43,939 nt of DNA from contig CABUTO010000016.1 of the NCBI GenBank assembly GCA_902494535.1, positions 1-43,939 on the forward strand, in the 5' to 3' direction. Shown here piece by piece: positions 1 to 8,215 of the stretch (position 1 is the first letter of the stretch; each line of letters begins with the position of its first letter). The stretch comes from an uncultured Collinsella sp. (GTDB lineage Bacteria; Actinomycetota; Coriobacteriia; Coriobacteriales; Coriobacteriaceae). The position numbers were made by a program, and so were the translations under genes. The notes under the pieces are model-generated. The model saw nothing but the letters and a program-made list of their open reading frames with translations, was not told the origin of the DNA and searched no databases.

Positions 1-118
1 ATTGGAACACGAGGAGGCGCCAGGTTAAACTGAAGGGACTGACCCCGGAGGAGTTCCGGAGACAGTCCCTTGCGGCGTAGTTCTTATTTAAGCCGTCCAA
101 GTTTTGGGGTGCAGTTCA
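1..118 (+). mobile_element. Right end of an IS3-family (IS150-like) insertion sequence, cut by the window edge
   Basis: The first 118 bases hold the last codons of a transposase followed by a terminal inverted repeat. The repeat at 95-118 reads, on the minus strand, TGAACTGCACCCC followed by AAAACTTGGAC, which is the usual style of IS150-group ends (TGAACTG...CCAAA). The rest of the element lies outside the window, so the left end, the target duplication and intactness cannot be judged. It ends about 80 bases past the ilvE stop codon and does not interrupt that gene. Confidence 0.75.
3..80 (+). CDS. IS3-family transposase (OrfB type), C-terminal 25 residues only
   Basis: Reading from base 3 gives an open frame ending in TAG at 78-80. 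It has the pattern RRRQVKLKGLTPEEFRRQSL, which matches the conserved C-terminus of IS3/IS150 OrfB integrases (an R-x-K-L-K-G-L-T/S-P-x-E-F/Y-R block just after the DDE catalytic core). The catalytic residues are outside the window. The match in sequence, position and distance to the terminal inverted repeat makes the assignment firm despite the short length. The coding stretch also contains a nested palindrome (AAGGGACTG ... CAGTCCCTT). Confidence 0.75.
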   Translation, partial: WNTRRRQVKLKGLTPEEFRRQSLAA

Positions 119-196
119 GTGCGCAGCGGGGGTTCTTTCATGTCCGAGGACGCGCCGGAAAGGAAGGTCGCCCTCGGACCGGACATACAAGACAGC

Positions 197-1249
197 TTAC
201 GCGACGGTGTAAACCCAGTTGTGCTTATCCTCAACAGCACCAGACTGGATGCCCGTCAGGGTCTCGCGAAGCTTCTTCATCACAGGACCGATCTCGGTGT
301 AGCCAGCCGGGAAGGTCACGGTCTCATCGGCACCGTAGACCTTGTTGTCGATCTCGCCGACCGGGGAGATAACGGCAGCGGTGCCGCACAGACCGCACTC
401 AACAAAGGTGCCGGCCTTGACCTCGGCCCACTCGACGGGTCGCTGATCAACGGTCATGCCCAGGTCCTCAGCGACCTGAACGAGCGAACGGCGGGTGATG
501 GAGGGAAGAATGGAGTCGGTGTGCGACTGCGGGACGACAAGCGTGCCGTCCTCCTTCACGAACAGGACGTTGGCGCCACCGGTCTCCTCGACATAGGTGC
601 GGGACTCGGAGTCGAGATACAGGTTCTCGGCATAGCCCTCGCGGTGAGCCTCCATCGTGGGCTTCAGGGACATGGCGTAGTTCAGGCCGGCCTTGATGTT
701 GCCGGTGCCATGCGGTGCGGCGCGATCGTACTCGGAAACGCGCAGCTTGACGGGCTTGAGGCCACCCTTAAAGTACGGACCGACCGGGGTCACGAGAATG
801 CGGAACGTGTACTCAGGAGCGGGAGCCACGCCGATCACGTCACCGGAGCCGATCATAAACGGGCGCACATACAGGGTTGCGCCAGAGCCGAAGGGCGGAA
901 CCCATGCGGCGTTGGCAGAGACGACCTGTTTGACGGCCTCGACAAACTTGTCCTTGGGGAACGGGGGCATCTCCAGACGCTGGGCGGAATTGTACATACG
1001 CTCGGCGTTCATGTCGGGACGGAAGCAGACGATGCTGCCGTCCTCGGCGGTGTAGGCCTTCAGGCCCTCAAAGACCTCCTGGCAGTAATGGAAGATGCCG
1101 CCGCACTCGGAGACATGCAGGGTGTGGTCGGTGGTCAGGCCGCCCTCGTCCCACTCGCCATCCTTCCAATGGGCCTCGTAGCTGTAATCGGTCTTCATGT
1201 AGCCAAAGCCGAGGCTACCCCAATCGATATCCTTCTTCTCGACAGTCAT
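197..1249 (-). CDS. ilvE: Branched-chain amino acid aminotransferase
   Basis: PLP-dependent class IV aminotransferase that interconverts leucine, isoleucine and valine with their 2-oxo acids, the last step of branched-chain amino acid synthesis, in the cytoplasm. The protein is 350 residues, normal for the larger BCAT type. Visible marks are VFEGLKAY near residue 60, FRPDMNAERM near 80, the PLP lysine in GNIKAGLNYA (about K186) and EETGGANVLFV further on. The start chosen is the ATG at 1249, because AAGGAG lies just before it; a longer reading to 1357 has no homology and no ribosome site. The gene is monocistronic, with the divergent end of an IS element downstream. A TACAAT -10-like box sits about 150 bases upstream, leaving a long leader. 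I saw no clear T-box or leader peptide in that leader. Confidence 0.95.
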   Translation of the reverse strand: MTVEKKDIDWGSLGFGYMKTDYSYEAHWKDGEWDEGGLTTDHTLHVSECGGIFHYCQEVFEGLKAYTAEDGSIVCFRPDMNAERMYNSAQRLEMPPFPKDKFVEAVKQVVSANAAWVPPFGSGATLYVRPFMIGSGDVIGVAPAPEYTFRILVTPVGPYFKGGLKPVKLRVSEYDRAAPHGTGNIKAGLNYAMSLKPTMEAHREGYAENLYLDSESRTYVEETGGANVLFVKEDGTLVVPQSHTDSILPSITRRSLVQVAEDLGMTVDQRPVEWAEVKAGTFVECGLCGTAAVISPVGEIDNKVYGADETVTFPAGYTEIGPVMKKLRETLTGIQSGAVEDKHNWVYTVA

Positions 1250-1478
1250 ATGTCGCTCCTTACATACACGGTTGCATACTCGCGAACCCGCACGCAAGGA
1301 CCGAAGCCGGCCGCGTCGCAACGTCGCATACCCGGAGCGTAGAGCCGGGCAGGACACGCGGGCAGCATCGAAGCCGATGGCGCGTCGATTCGCATGCAGG
1401 TGATTGTACTCCCCGCACGCCTTGGATAAAACGCTTTTCTTTAACTAAGTAAAGTATTTTCACTTGCCTTCAACACAA

Positions 1479-1510
1479 AAGGCCCGCCATCGAATCCGAT
1501 GGCGGGCCTT
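1479..1510 (-). terminator. Intrinsic terminator of the DedA gene
   Basis: A perfect 12-bp stem (AAGGCCCGCCAT with its complement) with an 8-base loop is followed on the minus strand by TTTTGTGTT. It lies 29 bases after the stop codon of the dedA-like gene. Confidence 0.85.
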
Positions 1511-1538
1511 GGAATTAACGTCCGAAAACAAACTCGAA

Positions 1539-2186
1539 CTAGGCGTTCTTTTTGCCCAGCTTTGCCTTAACCAGACCGACCACGGTCGGAATGATCGACA
1601 CGGCGACAATGCCGACGATCAGCAGCTCAAAGTGCTCCTGCACAAACGGAATGCCACCAAAGAAGTAACCCAGCAGCGTAAAGACCGTCGACCAGGTAAT
1701 GCCACCCAGCACGTTAAAGACGACAAAGTTGCGCCAGTGCATGCCGCCCATGCCAGCGATAAAAGGCACAAAGGTGCGGATGAACGGGAAGAAGCGACCG
1801 AGGAAGATGGCCAGATGGCCCCACTTATCCAGGAAATCCTCGGACTTTTTAATGCGCTCGGGCGTCATAGCCTTTACCTTGCCCGAGGCGATGATTTTGC
1901 GGCCAAAGAAGTGACCGATCATAAAGTTGCACTGATCGCCTAGGATGGCTGCGGCCCATGCGGTGGCCAGAAGCGCCACGATGTTAAAGCCGCCGTTATG
2001 GGCAAAGAAGCCCGAGGCAAACAGCAGCGAGTCGCCGGGAAGGAACGGGAAGAACACCACGCCCGTCTCGATAAAGATGATCAGGAACACGCAGCCGTAG
2101 GCCATAAGCGGGCCGGCGGCGATCCAGCTGGCGATCGCGGTGCGCGGGTCCTTAAGCAGCTCGGCAATGAAATTGATGAAACCCAT
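1539..2186 (-). CDS. DedA-family membrane protein
   Basis: Integral membrane protein of the DedA/VTT (SNARE-associated) family, 215 residues with several hydrophobic segments. Family members act in the cytoplasmic membrane and have been linked to undecaprenyl-phosphate or phospholipid flipping and to envelope homeostasis. The sequence shows the family signatures FFPFLPGDSLLFASG near residue 50 and GRFFPFIRTFVPFIAGMGGM near 130, whose conserved Arg and Pro residues are thought to line the transport path. The ATG at 2186 is preceded by GAGAGG at 9 bases; a longer frame adds 13 non-conserved residues. The gene is single, with its own terminator, and diverges from cysE. Which lipid it handles cannot be read from the sequence. 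Confidence 0.88.
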   Translation of the reverse strand: MGFINFIAELLKDPRTAIASWIAAGPLMAYGCVFLIIFIETGVVFFPFLPGDSLLFASGFFAHNGGFNIVALLATAWAAAILGDQCNFMIGHFFGRKIIASGKVKAMTPERIKKSEDFLDKWGHLAIFLGRFFPFIRTFVPFIAGMGGMHWRNFVVFNVLGGITWSTVFTLLGYFFGGIPFVQEHFELLIVGIVAVSIIPTVVGLVKAKLGKKNA

Positions 2187-2363
2187 GAAGTAAAACCTCT
2201 CAGTTGTGGGCGCGGACACGTCCAAGTTGACCAGTATACGGTTGCTGCGCGAGCACGGGCCAAACCCCTCAAAAGTCCTACTTCATTACCAGCAAGTTTG
2301 CATAACTGACACTTGTCGCCCAAAGCAAAGCAAGATCGCCCTTCCTAATCCCTAGCGAATCGC

Positions 2364-2369
2364 TATACT
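2364..2369 (+). promoter_or_regulatory. Candidate -10 box for cysE
   Basis: TATACT lies 42 bases before the GTG start of cysE in the 224-bp region shared with the divergent dedA gene. No good -35 box is seen 16-18 bases upstream, so this is a weak call. Confidence 0.35.
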
Positions 2370-2410
2370 TTATTGAATCGCATTGTCACGGCGCTAAGGG
2401 AGGGCGGCCG

Positions 2411-3115
2411 GTGAGCTTTATCAATACCATTCGCGAGGACATCAAGACCGTCCAGGCGCAAGACCCCGCTGCGCAAAATGGCCTGGTCATCTTCCTGTCC
2501 TACCCCGGCCTGCACGCCAAGTGGAATCACGTGCCCGAGCACTGGCTCTGGGAGCACGGTCATCGCTCGCTCGCCCGTGTGCTCTCGCAAATCACCCGCC
2601 ACATCACCGGCGTCGAGATTCATCCCGCCGCGCAAATCGGCAAGCACTTCTTTATCGACCACGCCATGGGCGTCGTTATCGGCGAGACCACCATTGTGGG
2701 CGACAACTGCGTGCTCTATCAGGGCGTCACGCTCGGCGGCACCGGCAACGAGACCGGCAAGCGTCACCCCACCCTGGGCAATAACGTCACCGTAGGCACG
2801 GGCGCCAAGGTGCTTGGCAACATCCGCATTGGCAACAACGTCAAGATCGGCGGCAACTCGGTCGTCGTCAAGGACGTGCCCGACAACTGCACCGTCGTGG
2901 GCGTGCCCGGGCGCATCATCAAGCGCAACGGCTGCCGCGTGTTCGAGGAGAGCTTCGACGCCAAGCAGCATCGCGAGTACATGCCCGACGATGCCGCCGA
3001 GCAGAGCGCCCTCAACCGTCAGGGCATCACCGAGAACGCCCGCCGCGTCAAGGAACTCGAGCGAGAGGTGGCCGAGCTCAAGGCCCTCGTCGCCAAGCTC
3101 ATGGACGAGCGCTAG
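2411..3115 (+). CDS. cysE: Serine O-acetyltransferase
   Basis: Transfers acetyl from acetyl-CoA to L-serine, giving O-acetylserine, the committed step of cysteine synthesis. The protein is 234 residues. An alpha-helical N-terminal part is followed by a left-handed beta-helix of hexapeptide repeats (about 70-170). The catalytic His lies in the IDHAMGVVIGE block and the CoA-side GKRHPTLG motif is present. A charged coiled-coil tail (about 205-234) is longer than in many homologues. The start is a GTG at 2411, supported by AGGGAGG ten bases upstream; no in-frame ATG fits better. No cysK is adjacent. The C-terminus lacks the usual terminal Ile with which CysE binds cysteine synthase, so complex formation is doubtful. 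Confidence 0.93.
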   Translation: MSFINTIREDIKTVQAQDPAAQNGLVIFLSYPGLHAKWNHVPEHWLWEHGHRSLARVLSQITRHITGVEIHPAAQIGKHFFIDHAMGVVIGETTIVGDNCVLYQGVTLGGTGNETGKRHPTLGNNVTVGTGAKVLGNIRIGNNVKIGGNSVVVKDVPDNCTVVGVPGRIIKRNGCRVFEESFDAKQHREYMPDDAAEQSALNRQGITENARRVKELEREVAELKALVAKLMDER

Positions 3116-3146
3116 GGCTGCGGACGGCTCAAAACAGTATCAACGC

Positions 3147-3191
3147 AAGAAGGCGCGCCAGGGAATCCGCCCCCGGCGTGCCTTCTTTTCG
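3147..3191 (+). terminator. Intrinsic terminator of cysE
   Basis: A 13-bp stem (AAGAAGGCGCGCC at 3147-3159 with its partner at 3175-3187, one G-T pair) is followed by TTTTC. It begins 31 bases after the cysE stop. Confidence 0.8.
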
Positions 3192-3193
3192 AT

Positions 3194-3221
3194 GTGACAT
3201 GCGGGACTGTCCCCTTGTCAC
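3194..3221. repeat. Nested palindrome GTGACA ... GGGAC-T-GTCCC ... TGTCAC
   Basis: Outer arms GTGACA/TGTCAC (3194-3199 and 3216-3221) enclose the inner palindrome GGGACTGTCCC (3203-3213). It sits between the cysE terminator and the end of the convergent ABC gene. It has no T-tract and is one of several GGGAC/GTCCC palindromes in this window. Confidence 0.6.
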
Positions 3222-3222
3222 C

Positions 3223-5223
3223 TTATGCGAACTGGCTTAGGTAGAGGTCGGCATAAGCGCCCTCGGCAGCCAGCAGCTCCTTGTGCGTACCCTGCTCGAT
3301 GATATTGCCGTGATCCATGACCAGGATGAGATCGGCATCGACGATCGTCGACAGACGGTGCGCGATCACAAAGCTCGTGCGCCCACGCATGAGCGCGTCC
3401 ATGGCGCGGCCGATGGCGAGCTCGGTGCGCGTGTCCACACTCGACGTCGCCTCGTCCAGGATGAGGATCGCCGGGTTGTTGAGCAGCACGCGCGCGATGG
3501 TCAGCAGCTGACGTTGGCCCTGGCTGATGCTCTCGGCATCGTTAGCCACACGCGTGTCGTAGCCCTGCGGCATAGTGCGCACAAAGAAGTCGACCTGAGC
3601 GGCACGCGCGGCCGCGACAATCTCCTCGCGCGTCGCCTCGGGACAGCCATAGGCGATGTTCTCGGCAATGGTGCCATCGAACAGCCAGGCGTCCTGCAAC
3701 ACCATGCCAAACTGCTGGCGCAGCTCGCCGCGGTCCATGCGGCTCGTGTCCACACCGTCGAGGGTAATGCGGCCACCGTCGATCTCGTAGAAGCGCATGA
3801 GCAGATTGATGAGCGTGGTCTTGCCCGCGCCCGTGGTTCCCACCACCGCGATCTTTTGGCCCGGTTCGGCGGTAAACGACACGTCTCGCATAAGCGGCTT
3901 GTCGGGCGCATAGCCAAAGCGCACGTGCTCAAAAGCGACGCGGCCCTCCACCTTGCCCGGCAGCTTGGCGGCGACCGCCGGCAACGGATCGGCCTCCATC
4001 TCGGACTCGTCGAGCAGGTCGAACACGCGTTCTGCGCTCGCCAGCGCGCTCTGCAGCGAGTTAAAGGTAAACGACAGCTGCGTCATGGGCTCGGACGCCT
4101 CGTAGATAAACTGGAAGAACGCCTGGAACACGCCGACGGTCATATGCCCGGCAACCAACATGCTGCAGCCCACAAGCGCAATCACGATCTGCGCCAAGCG
4201 GCCGATAAAGCGCACCGCGGGACCGACGGCGTTAATCATAAAGTCCGCCTTGGTGCTCACGCGCGCCAGCTCCTTCGAAGCCTCGTGTACCTCGGCAGAG
4301 CTCTGGCGCTCGCGGTTAAACGCACGGATCACCAGACGGCCCGAGTAGCCTTCCTCGACCGCGCTCGTAATCTTGGACACCCACTCCTGGCGCTCGCCCG
4401 TCACATCGTGTGTGCGGCGCGACACGACCTTCGTCACCAGCAGCGAAAGTGCCGTAAAGAACAAAAAGACAAGCGTGAGCGGCACGCTAAACACGAACAT
4501 CACGCTCACGGCGCCCACCACGGTACCGATCGACACCAGAAGCTGCAGCAAGCCGCGCTGCATGCTCTCGGACATCTTGTCTAAGTCGTTGGTCGCACGG
4601 CTGACGACCTCGCCGGGACGATGCGCGTCAAAGTAGGCAAGCGGCAGACGGTTGAGCTTTTGTGCGATGCGGTTGCGTAGGCGCAGGTTGAGGCGCTCGG
4701 CAACGCTCGACATCAAAAAGCTCTGGAGTGCGTAGAACGAGGCGGCGGCGGTCCAGATCATAAAGTAGATGAAGATGGTCCTGCCGCAGTTCTCCCAGGT
4801 AATGCTGAAGGTAGCGTTGTTGGTAAACGCCAGCTTCATATGCCCCCACAGCTCATCGATCACGCGGGCGCTGTAGGCCGGCGCCGCGGTGTTAAAGATG
4901 ACATAGAACACGATGCTCGCGAACACGATGTAAAAGCGCCAATGGTCGCCGGCGGCCTCGCTCCACAGGCGGCGCACCGTCGCCCAGGTGTCGCGGGGCG
5001 TCTCGTCCTCGTCCTCGTCGTCAACGTCGCGCATGCGTTCCGCCTCGGCGCGGGCGCGCTCGTCCTCGGCGCGCTCGTTTTCCTCGTAGAGTGCCTGGCG
5101 GCGAGCCTCGCGCTCCGCCGCCTTGGCGGCTTCGTCCAGGCCGGGTGTGGCGCCCGTCTCCTCGACTGTCTCTGCAACCGCGGCATCCTCGGCGATGGCC
5201 TGCTTCTTGAGCTTCTCGGTCAT
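3223..5223 (-). CDS. ABC exporter half-transporter, catalytically canonical subunit
   Basis: Membrane half-transporter (six membrane segments plus ATPase, 666 residues) of the ABCB-type exporter family, probably the second half of a heterodimer with the gene upstream. The N-terminus carries an unusual, about 90-residue, very acidic and charged extension before the membrane domain (about 100-390). In the ATPase domain Walker A is GTTGAGKTT, the signature is SQGQRQL (not LSGGQ), and Walker B is ILILDEATSS with the catalytic Glu present. The ATG at 5223 is chosen because GGAGGTGA lies five bases before it; a GTG nine bases earlier overlaps that ribosome site. The upstream gene stops one base before this start, so the two are translationally coupled. 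The substrate is unknown; MarR control suggests a drug, bile acid or other toxic compound. Confidence 0.9.
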   Translation of the reverse strand: MTEKLKKQAIAEDAAVAETVEETGATPGLDEAAKAAEREARRQALYEENERAEDERARAEAERMRDVDDEDEDETPRDTWATVRRLWSEAAGDHWRFYIVFASIVFYVIFNTAAPAYSARVIDELWGHMKLAFTNNATFSITWENCGRTIFIYFMIWTAAASFYALQSFLMSSVAERLNLRLRNRIAQKLNRLPLAYFDAHRPGEVVSRATNDLDKMSESMQRGLLQLLVSIGTVVGAVSVMFVFSVPLTLVFLFFTALSLLVTKVVSRRTHDVTGERQEWVSKITSAVEEGYSGRLVIRAFNRERQSSAEVHEASKELARVSTKADFMINAVGPAVRFIGRLAQIVIALVGCSMLVAGHMTVGVFQAFFQFIYEASEPMTQLSFTFNSLQSALASAERVFDLLDESEMEADPLPAVAAKLPGKVEGRVAFEHVRFGYAPDKPLMRDVSFTAEPGQKIAVVGTTGAGKTTLINLLMRFYEIDGGRITLDGVDTSRMDRGELRQQFGMVLQDAWLFDGTIAENIAYGCPEATREEIVAAARAAQVDFFVRTMPQGYDTRVANDAESISQGQRQLLTIARVLLNNPAILILDEATSSVDTRTELAIGRAMDALMRGRTSFVIAHRLSTIVDADLILVMDHGNIIEQGTHKELLAAEGAYADLYLSQFA

Positions 5224-5224
5224 G

Positions 5225-6961
5225 CTACTCACCTCCCTTCATCTGCGATTCCGCGATAGCGCGGTACACCTCGCAGGTTTCCATGAGCTCGTCGTGCGTG
5301 CCTAGGCCCACGATCTCGCCGTCTTTGAGCACCACGATCTGATCGGCGTGCAAAATAGTCGAGATGCGCTGGGCGATGATGAGCACCGCGGCATCGCGCG
5401 TCTCGTCCTGCAGCGCATGGCGCAGGGCGGCATCGGTCTTAAAGTCCAGGGCCGAAAAACTGTCGTCGAAGATATACAGGTCGGCATGCTTCATGAGTGC
5501 GCGGGCGATCGCCAGGCGCTGACGCTGACCGCCCGAAAAGTTCGTGCCGCCCTGGGCCACCGGAGTATCGAGCCCCTGGGGCTGGTCGAGCACAAAGGTG
5601 CTCTGGGCAACCTCCAGCGCATGGAGCATGTCAGCCTCGGTCGCGCCCTCGTTGCCAAAGCGCAGGTTGCTCGCCACCGTACCCGAGAACAGCCACGCCT
5701 TCTGCGGCACGTAAGCGATATGCCCGCGAATCTCACCTTGCGAAAGGTCGCGCAGGTCAACGCCGTTCAGGCGAATGGCGCCCTTCGTGGCATCGTGGAA
5801 GCGGAGCAAGAGCTTGGCCACCGTTGACTTGCCCGAGCCCGTTGAGCCTACAATCGCCGTGGTCTGGCCACGGCGACAGGCAAAGCTCAGGTCGCACAGG
5901 GTGTCCTCGTCGGCATCGTCAAAACGGAACGACATATGGTCGAACACGGCAACCGCGTCGGCACCATCTGCGGACTCAGGCGCCCCGTCGCCCAGCGTTG
6001 CCTTGCCGTCCACGATGCTCGGCTCGATTTCGAGCACCTGTTGCGCGCGGTTGAGGCACGCCGCAGCGCGCGGAAGCGTCAGAATCACCATCTGCGCCAT
6101 CATCACAAAGAACAGGATCAAGATCGCGTATTCCAACACGGCCGAGATGCTGCCGATTTGCATGGCGTGGACGCCCGCGCGGTTGCCTCCCACCCACAGC
6201 ACCGCCACCTCGGCGATATTCATCAAAAAGAAGCTGGAACTGTCGAGACCCACAAACAGGTGGTTGACCTTGATGGCATTGGCCGCGTAATCGCTAAACA
6301 CCTCGTCCAGGCGCTGCTCCTCGTAGCGCTCCTTGTTAAATGCGCGGATGACGCGCACGCCCACGATGTTCTCGCGCAGCACCACGTTCATGCGGTCGAT
6401 AAAGCTCTGCAGGCGCATAAAGATCGGCGCGGCGTTAGCCACCGTAAAGACCGCCGCCACCAGCACGATCGCAACGACCACACCCAGCAGCGTGCCCATG
6501 GCGGGATCGATGAACCAAGCAAAAATGATGCCTGCCACGGCCAAGAACGGCACCGGCAGCACCAACTGAATCGTCTGAAGGACAGCTTGCTGAATCACGT
6601 TGATGTCGTTGAGTGAGCGCGTGATCATCGAACCCGTGCCAAAGCGCTCAAAGTCGCTGGCGGACAGCTCGAGCGACTTGTCGTACACGGCATTGCGGAT
6701 ATCGCAGGCCACGTTGGCGGCCAGGCGCGCCGAAAGATAGCAGCCCAGCACCGTGCCGCCGCTGGCCATGCCGGTCGCGATAAGCATGTACAGGCCGTTG
6801 CGTAAAATATAGTCGATATCGCCCGTGGTAATACCGGTGTTGACCATGTTCGCCAGCATCGTGGGAACCAACAGCGTACCGACGTTATCTATCAGCACCG
6901 CAAACAGCGTCACCGCAATCAGACCGCGGTACGGCCTCATAAACCTCATTAAGAGTCGCAT
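5225..6961 (-). CDS. ABC exporter half-transporter with degenerate Walker B
   Basis: Partner of the downstream ABC subunit, 578 residues: six-helix membrane domain (about 1-310) then ATPase. Walker A is GSTGSGKST and the signature is FSGGQRQR (canonical). Walker B reads LYIFDDSFSALD, with Asp where the catalytic Glu normally sits. This asymmetry, together with the SQGQ signature of the partner, is the known pattern of heterodimeric exporters such as LmrCD, BmrCD and TmrAB, which have one hydrolytically weak site. The ATG at 6961 has GAGGGGG upstream and overlaps the end of the MarR gene by 13 bases. A second ATG at 6949 overlaps the MarR stop as TAATG and is an alternative start. Confidence 0.9.
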   Translation of the reverse strand: MRLLMRFMRPYRGLIAVTLFAVLIDNVGTLLVPTMLANMVNTGITTGDIDYILRNGLYMLIATGMASGGTVLGCYLSARLAANVACDIRNAVYDKSLELSASDFERFGTGSMITRSLNDINVIQQAVLQTIQLVLPVPFLAVAGIIFAWFIDPAMGTLLGVVVAIVLVAAVFTVANAAPIFMRLQSFIDRMNVVLRENIVGVRVIRAFNKERYEEQRLDEVFSDYAANAIKVNHLFVGLDSSSFFLMNIAEVAVLWVGGNRAGVHAMQIGSISAVLEYAILILFFVMMAQMVILTLPRAAACLNRAQQVLEIEPSIVDGKATLGDGAPESADGADAVAVFDHMSFRFDDADEDTLCDLSFACRRGQTTAIVGSTGSGKSTVAKLLLRFHDATKGAIRLNGVDLRDLSQGEIRGHIAYVPQKAWLFSGTVASNLRFGNEGATEADMLHALEVAQSTFVLDQPQGLDTPVAQGGTNFSGGQRQRLAIARALMKHADLYIFDDSFSALDFKTDAALRHALQDETRDAAVLIIAQRISTILHADQIVVLKDGEIVGLGTHDELMETCEVYRAIAESQMKGGE

Positions 6962-7449
6962 GTGTCCCCCTCGCCCTTATCGTCAGCCTCGTTCTCGGCG
7001 GCCACTTGCCGTTTAAATGCCTCGCACTCTTCGTTCAGAACGTGGGAGAACTTACCGACCAAGCGCATGATCTCGCGCTGTTCCCAGGGCTCGAGCGCCT
7101 CGAATGCCTGCTGCTCGGCTTTTTGCGCCGGCAACGCGTAGCGCTTGGCAAACTGCACGCCTTCTTCGGTCAGTCGCAAAACCTTGTTCTTACGACTGCC
7201 CTCGGCAAACTCCAACGTCGCAAGCCCTCGCGCCCTAAGCGTCTTGATCGCCGAATTGATGGTCTGTTTGCTGTAGAACCATTCACTCGTCAGCCGACTC
7301 ACGGCAACGCTTCCGCCCGCTGCACTCGTGTCGACGAGCATCCAGTAGGCGCAGTCCGAAAGACCGCAGGCGCGCGAGAACTCCGAATAGATATGGTCGA
7401 GTCCATTGAGCAACCGATCGAAGTCGACCAGCGTAACCGCACTATTCAT
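6949..7449 (-). CDS. MarR-family transcriptional regulator
   Basis: A 166-residue winged-helix protein, first gene of the exporter operon. The HTH and wing are recognisable around residues 50-100 (VSRLTSEWFYSKQTINSAIKTL, then RKNKVLRLTEEGVQFA), with helical dimerisation regions on either side. MarR proteins usually repress their own operon and let go when a small ligand binds. Here the gene is directly followed by, and overlaps, the two ABC exporter genes, so it probably senses an exporter substrate. The start ATG at 7449 follows GGTGGGAT. Two copies of a 14-bp operator-like site lie over the promoter and the transcription start. Confidence 0.88.
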   Translation of the reverse strand: MNSAVTLVDFDRLLNGLDHIYSEFSRACGLSDCAYWMLVDTSAAGGSVAVSRLTSEWFYSKQTINSAIKTLRARGLATLEFAEGSRKNKVLRLTEEGVQFAKRYALPAQKAEQQAFEALEPWEQREIMRLVGKFSHVLNEECEAFKRQVAAENEADDKGEGDTCDS

Positions 7450-7467
7450 CTATCCCACCATTCAATT

Positions 7468-7525
7468 GTCCGATTTTTGACCAATTATGTGTCTCTAGAT
7501 TAGTCCGAGTTTTGACTATCGTCAA
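7468..7525 (-). promoter_or_regulatory. Promoter of the marR-exporter operon with two operator-like repeats
   Basis: On the minus strand TTGACG (7520-7525), a 17-bp spacer and TAATCT (7497-7502) form a good promoter. The 14-mer GTCCGAGTTTTGAC (7503-7516) lies in the spacer, and its near copy GTCCGATTTTTGAC (7468-7481) lies just past the expected start site, 35 bp away. The first copy extends to the dyad TAGTC-N8-GACTA, the shape of a MarR operator. Autorepression is inferred. Confidence 0.65.
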
Positions 7526-7565
7526 CAGGCTCTCCGCAAATGCGTGCATTTTTATGGCCTATCGG

Positions 7566-7604
7566 CAGAAAAAGACCGCCGGCGCGGGGGCGGCGCCAGC
7601 GGTC
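7566..7604 (-). terminator. Intrinsic terminator of the small hypothetical gene
   Basis: A 12-bp GC-rich stem with one mismatch (arms near 7574-7585 and 7593-7604) is followed on the minus strand by TTTTTCTG. It lies 27 bases after the stop of the gene ending at 7631. Confidence 0.75.
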
Positions 7605-7630
7605 ACGTGAAAATCGGGTTTTATTGCCTG

Positions 7631-7921
7631 TTAAGCGGCGACGGCCTCATAGACCGTAGCGCCCGAGAAACTGTCATGCAGGCTCTTGCCGGCAATCCAC
7701 GGCAGCTCGACGACCTCGCAGACCGTGTTGACCAGCTCGGAGCAGTCAGTAAAGTGGCCCTTGTCGTTGAGGGCCTCGCAATCCTGAACACGCCAATAGC
7801 CATCGGTGTGCGTGATGTAGTACTCGTGGTCGTTGATCGACACGAAAGCGCGCGTCTTGGAACGCAGCAGCTTCAGAAATCCTTCGAAGTCGGTCTCGAC
7901 GACATCTCCAGCCTGGAACAT
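7631..7921 (-). CDS. Small hypothetical protein (96 residues)
   Basis: Unrecognised soluble protein of 96 residues. It starts MFQAGDVVETDFEGFLKLL and contains a stretch rich in aromatic and polar residues (HEYYITHTDGYWRVQDCEAL) that predicts as beta-strand, then a helix-rich C-terminus. The start at 7921 is chosen for the strong GGAGG seven bases upstream; the longer frame adds only a Gly/Arg-rich, non-conserved lead. It is a single gene with its own terminator. No membrane segment, signal peptide or catalytic motif is seen. The two cysteines are not in a metal-binding spacing. Function unknown; codon use resembles its neighbours, so it is probably a real gene. Confidence 0.7.
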   Translation of the reverse strand: MFQAGDVVETDFEGFLKLLRSKTRAFVSINDHEYYITHTDGYWRVQDCEALNDKGHFTDCSELVNTVCEVVELPWIAGKSLHDSFSGATVYEAVAA

Positions 7922-8075
7922 GATGTTACCTCCTGGCCCGGCGCCACCACGGCGCATTGATAAACGTTGGTACTCCTTTAGTAAAACCTTTATCAGAGGT
8001 TATGCGTTCGTCATTTAGGCAAGTGGTAAAAAACCGCAGGGTAGACGGGATAAAACGTTTAACCATCCCATTGGT

Positions 8076-8104
8076 TTGTCACATTCTGAAGGTACTTTTA
8101 TGCA
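8076..8104 (+). promoter_or_regulatory. Candidate promoter of the nitroreductase gene
   Basis: TTGTCA (8076-8081), a 17-bp spacer and TATGCA (8099-8104) fit a vegetative promoter. The leader would be about 105 bases. The 294-bp gap upstream (7922-8215) otherwise holds a short dyad, AACCA-N6-TGGTT at 8060-8075, and no gene. Confidence 0.5.
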
Positions 8105-8215
8105 AACCTACTTTCCCAATTGGAATCTATCCTTTTGGCCGGGCAATTGACCGTCTATCGTTTGAGCCCGACGGGTATGAACGGGACATCTGCAACGCCA
8201 CCGCAAGGAGACACC

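Noticed and set aside
120..196. Intrinsic terminator of ilvE (GTCCGAGG/CCTCGGAC stem)
   Set aside because: The arms pair (141-148 with 172-179) but the loop is over 20 bases and no T-run follows on the minus strand; possible but not supported enough to list.
1250..1470. T-box or attenuator leader for ilvE
   Set aside because: The leader is long enough, but I found no T-box sequence, no leader peptide rich in Ile/Leu/Val and no terminator/antiterminator pair.
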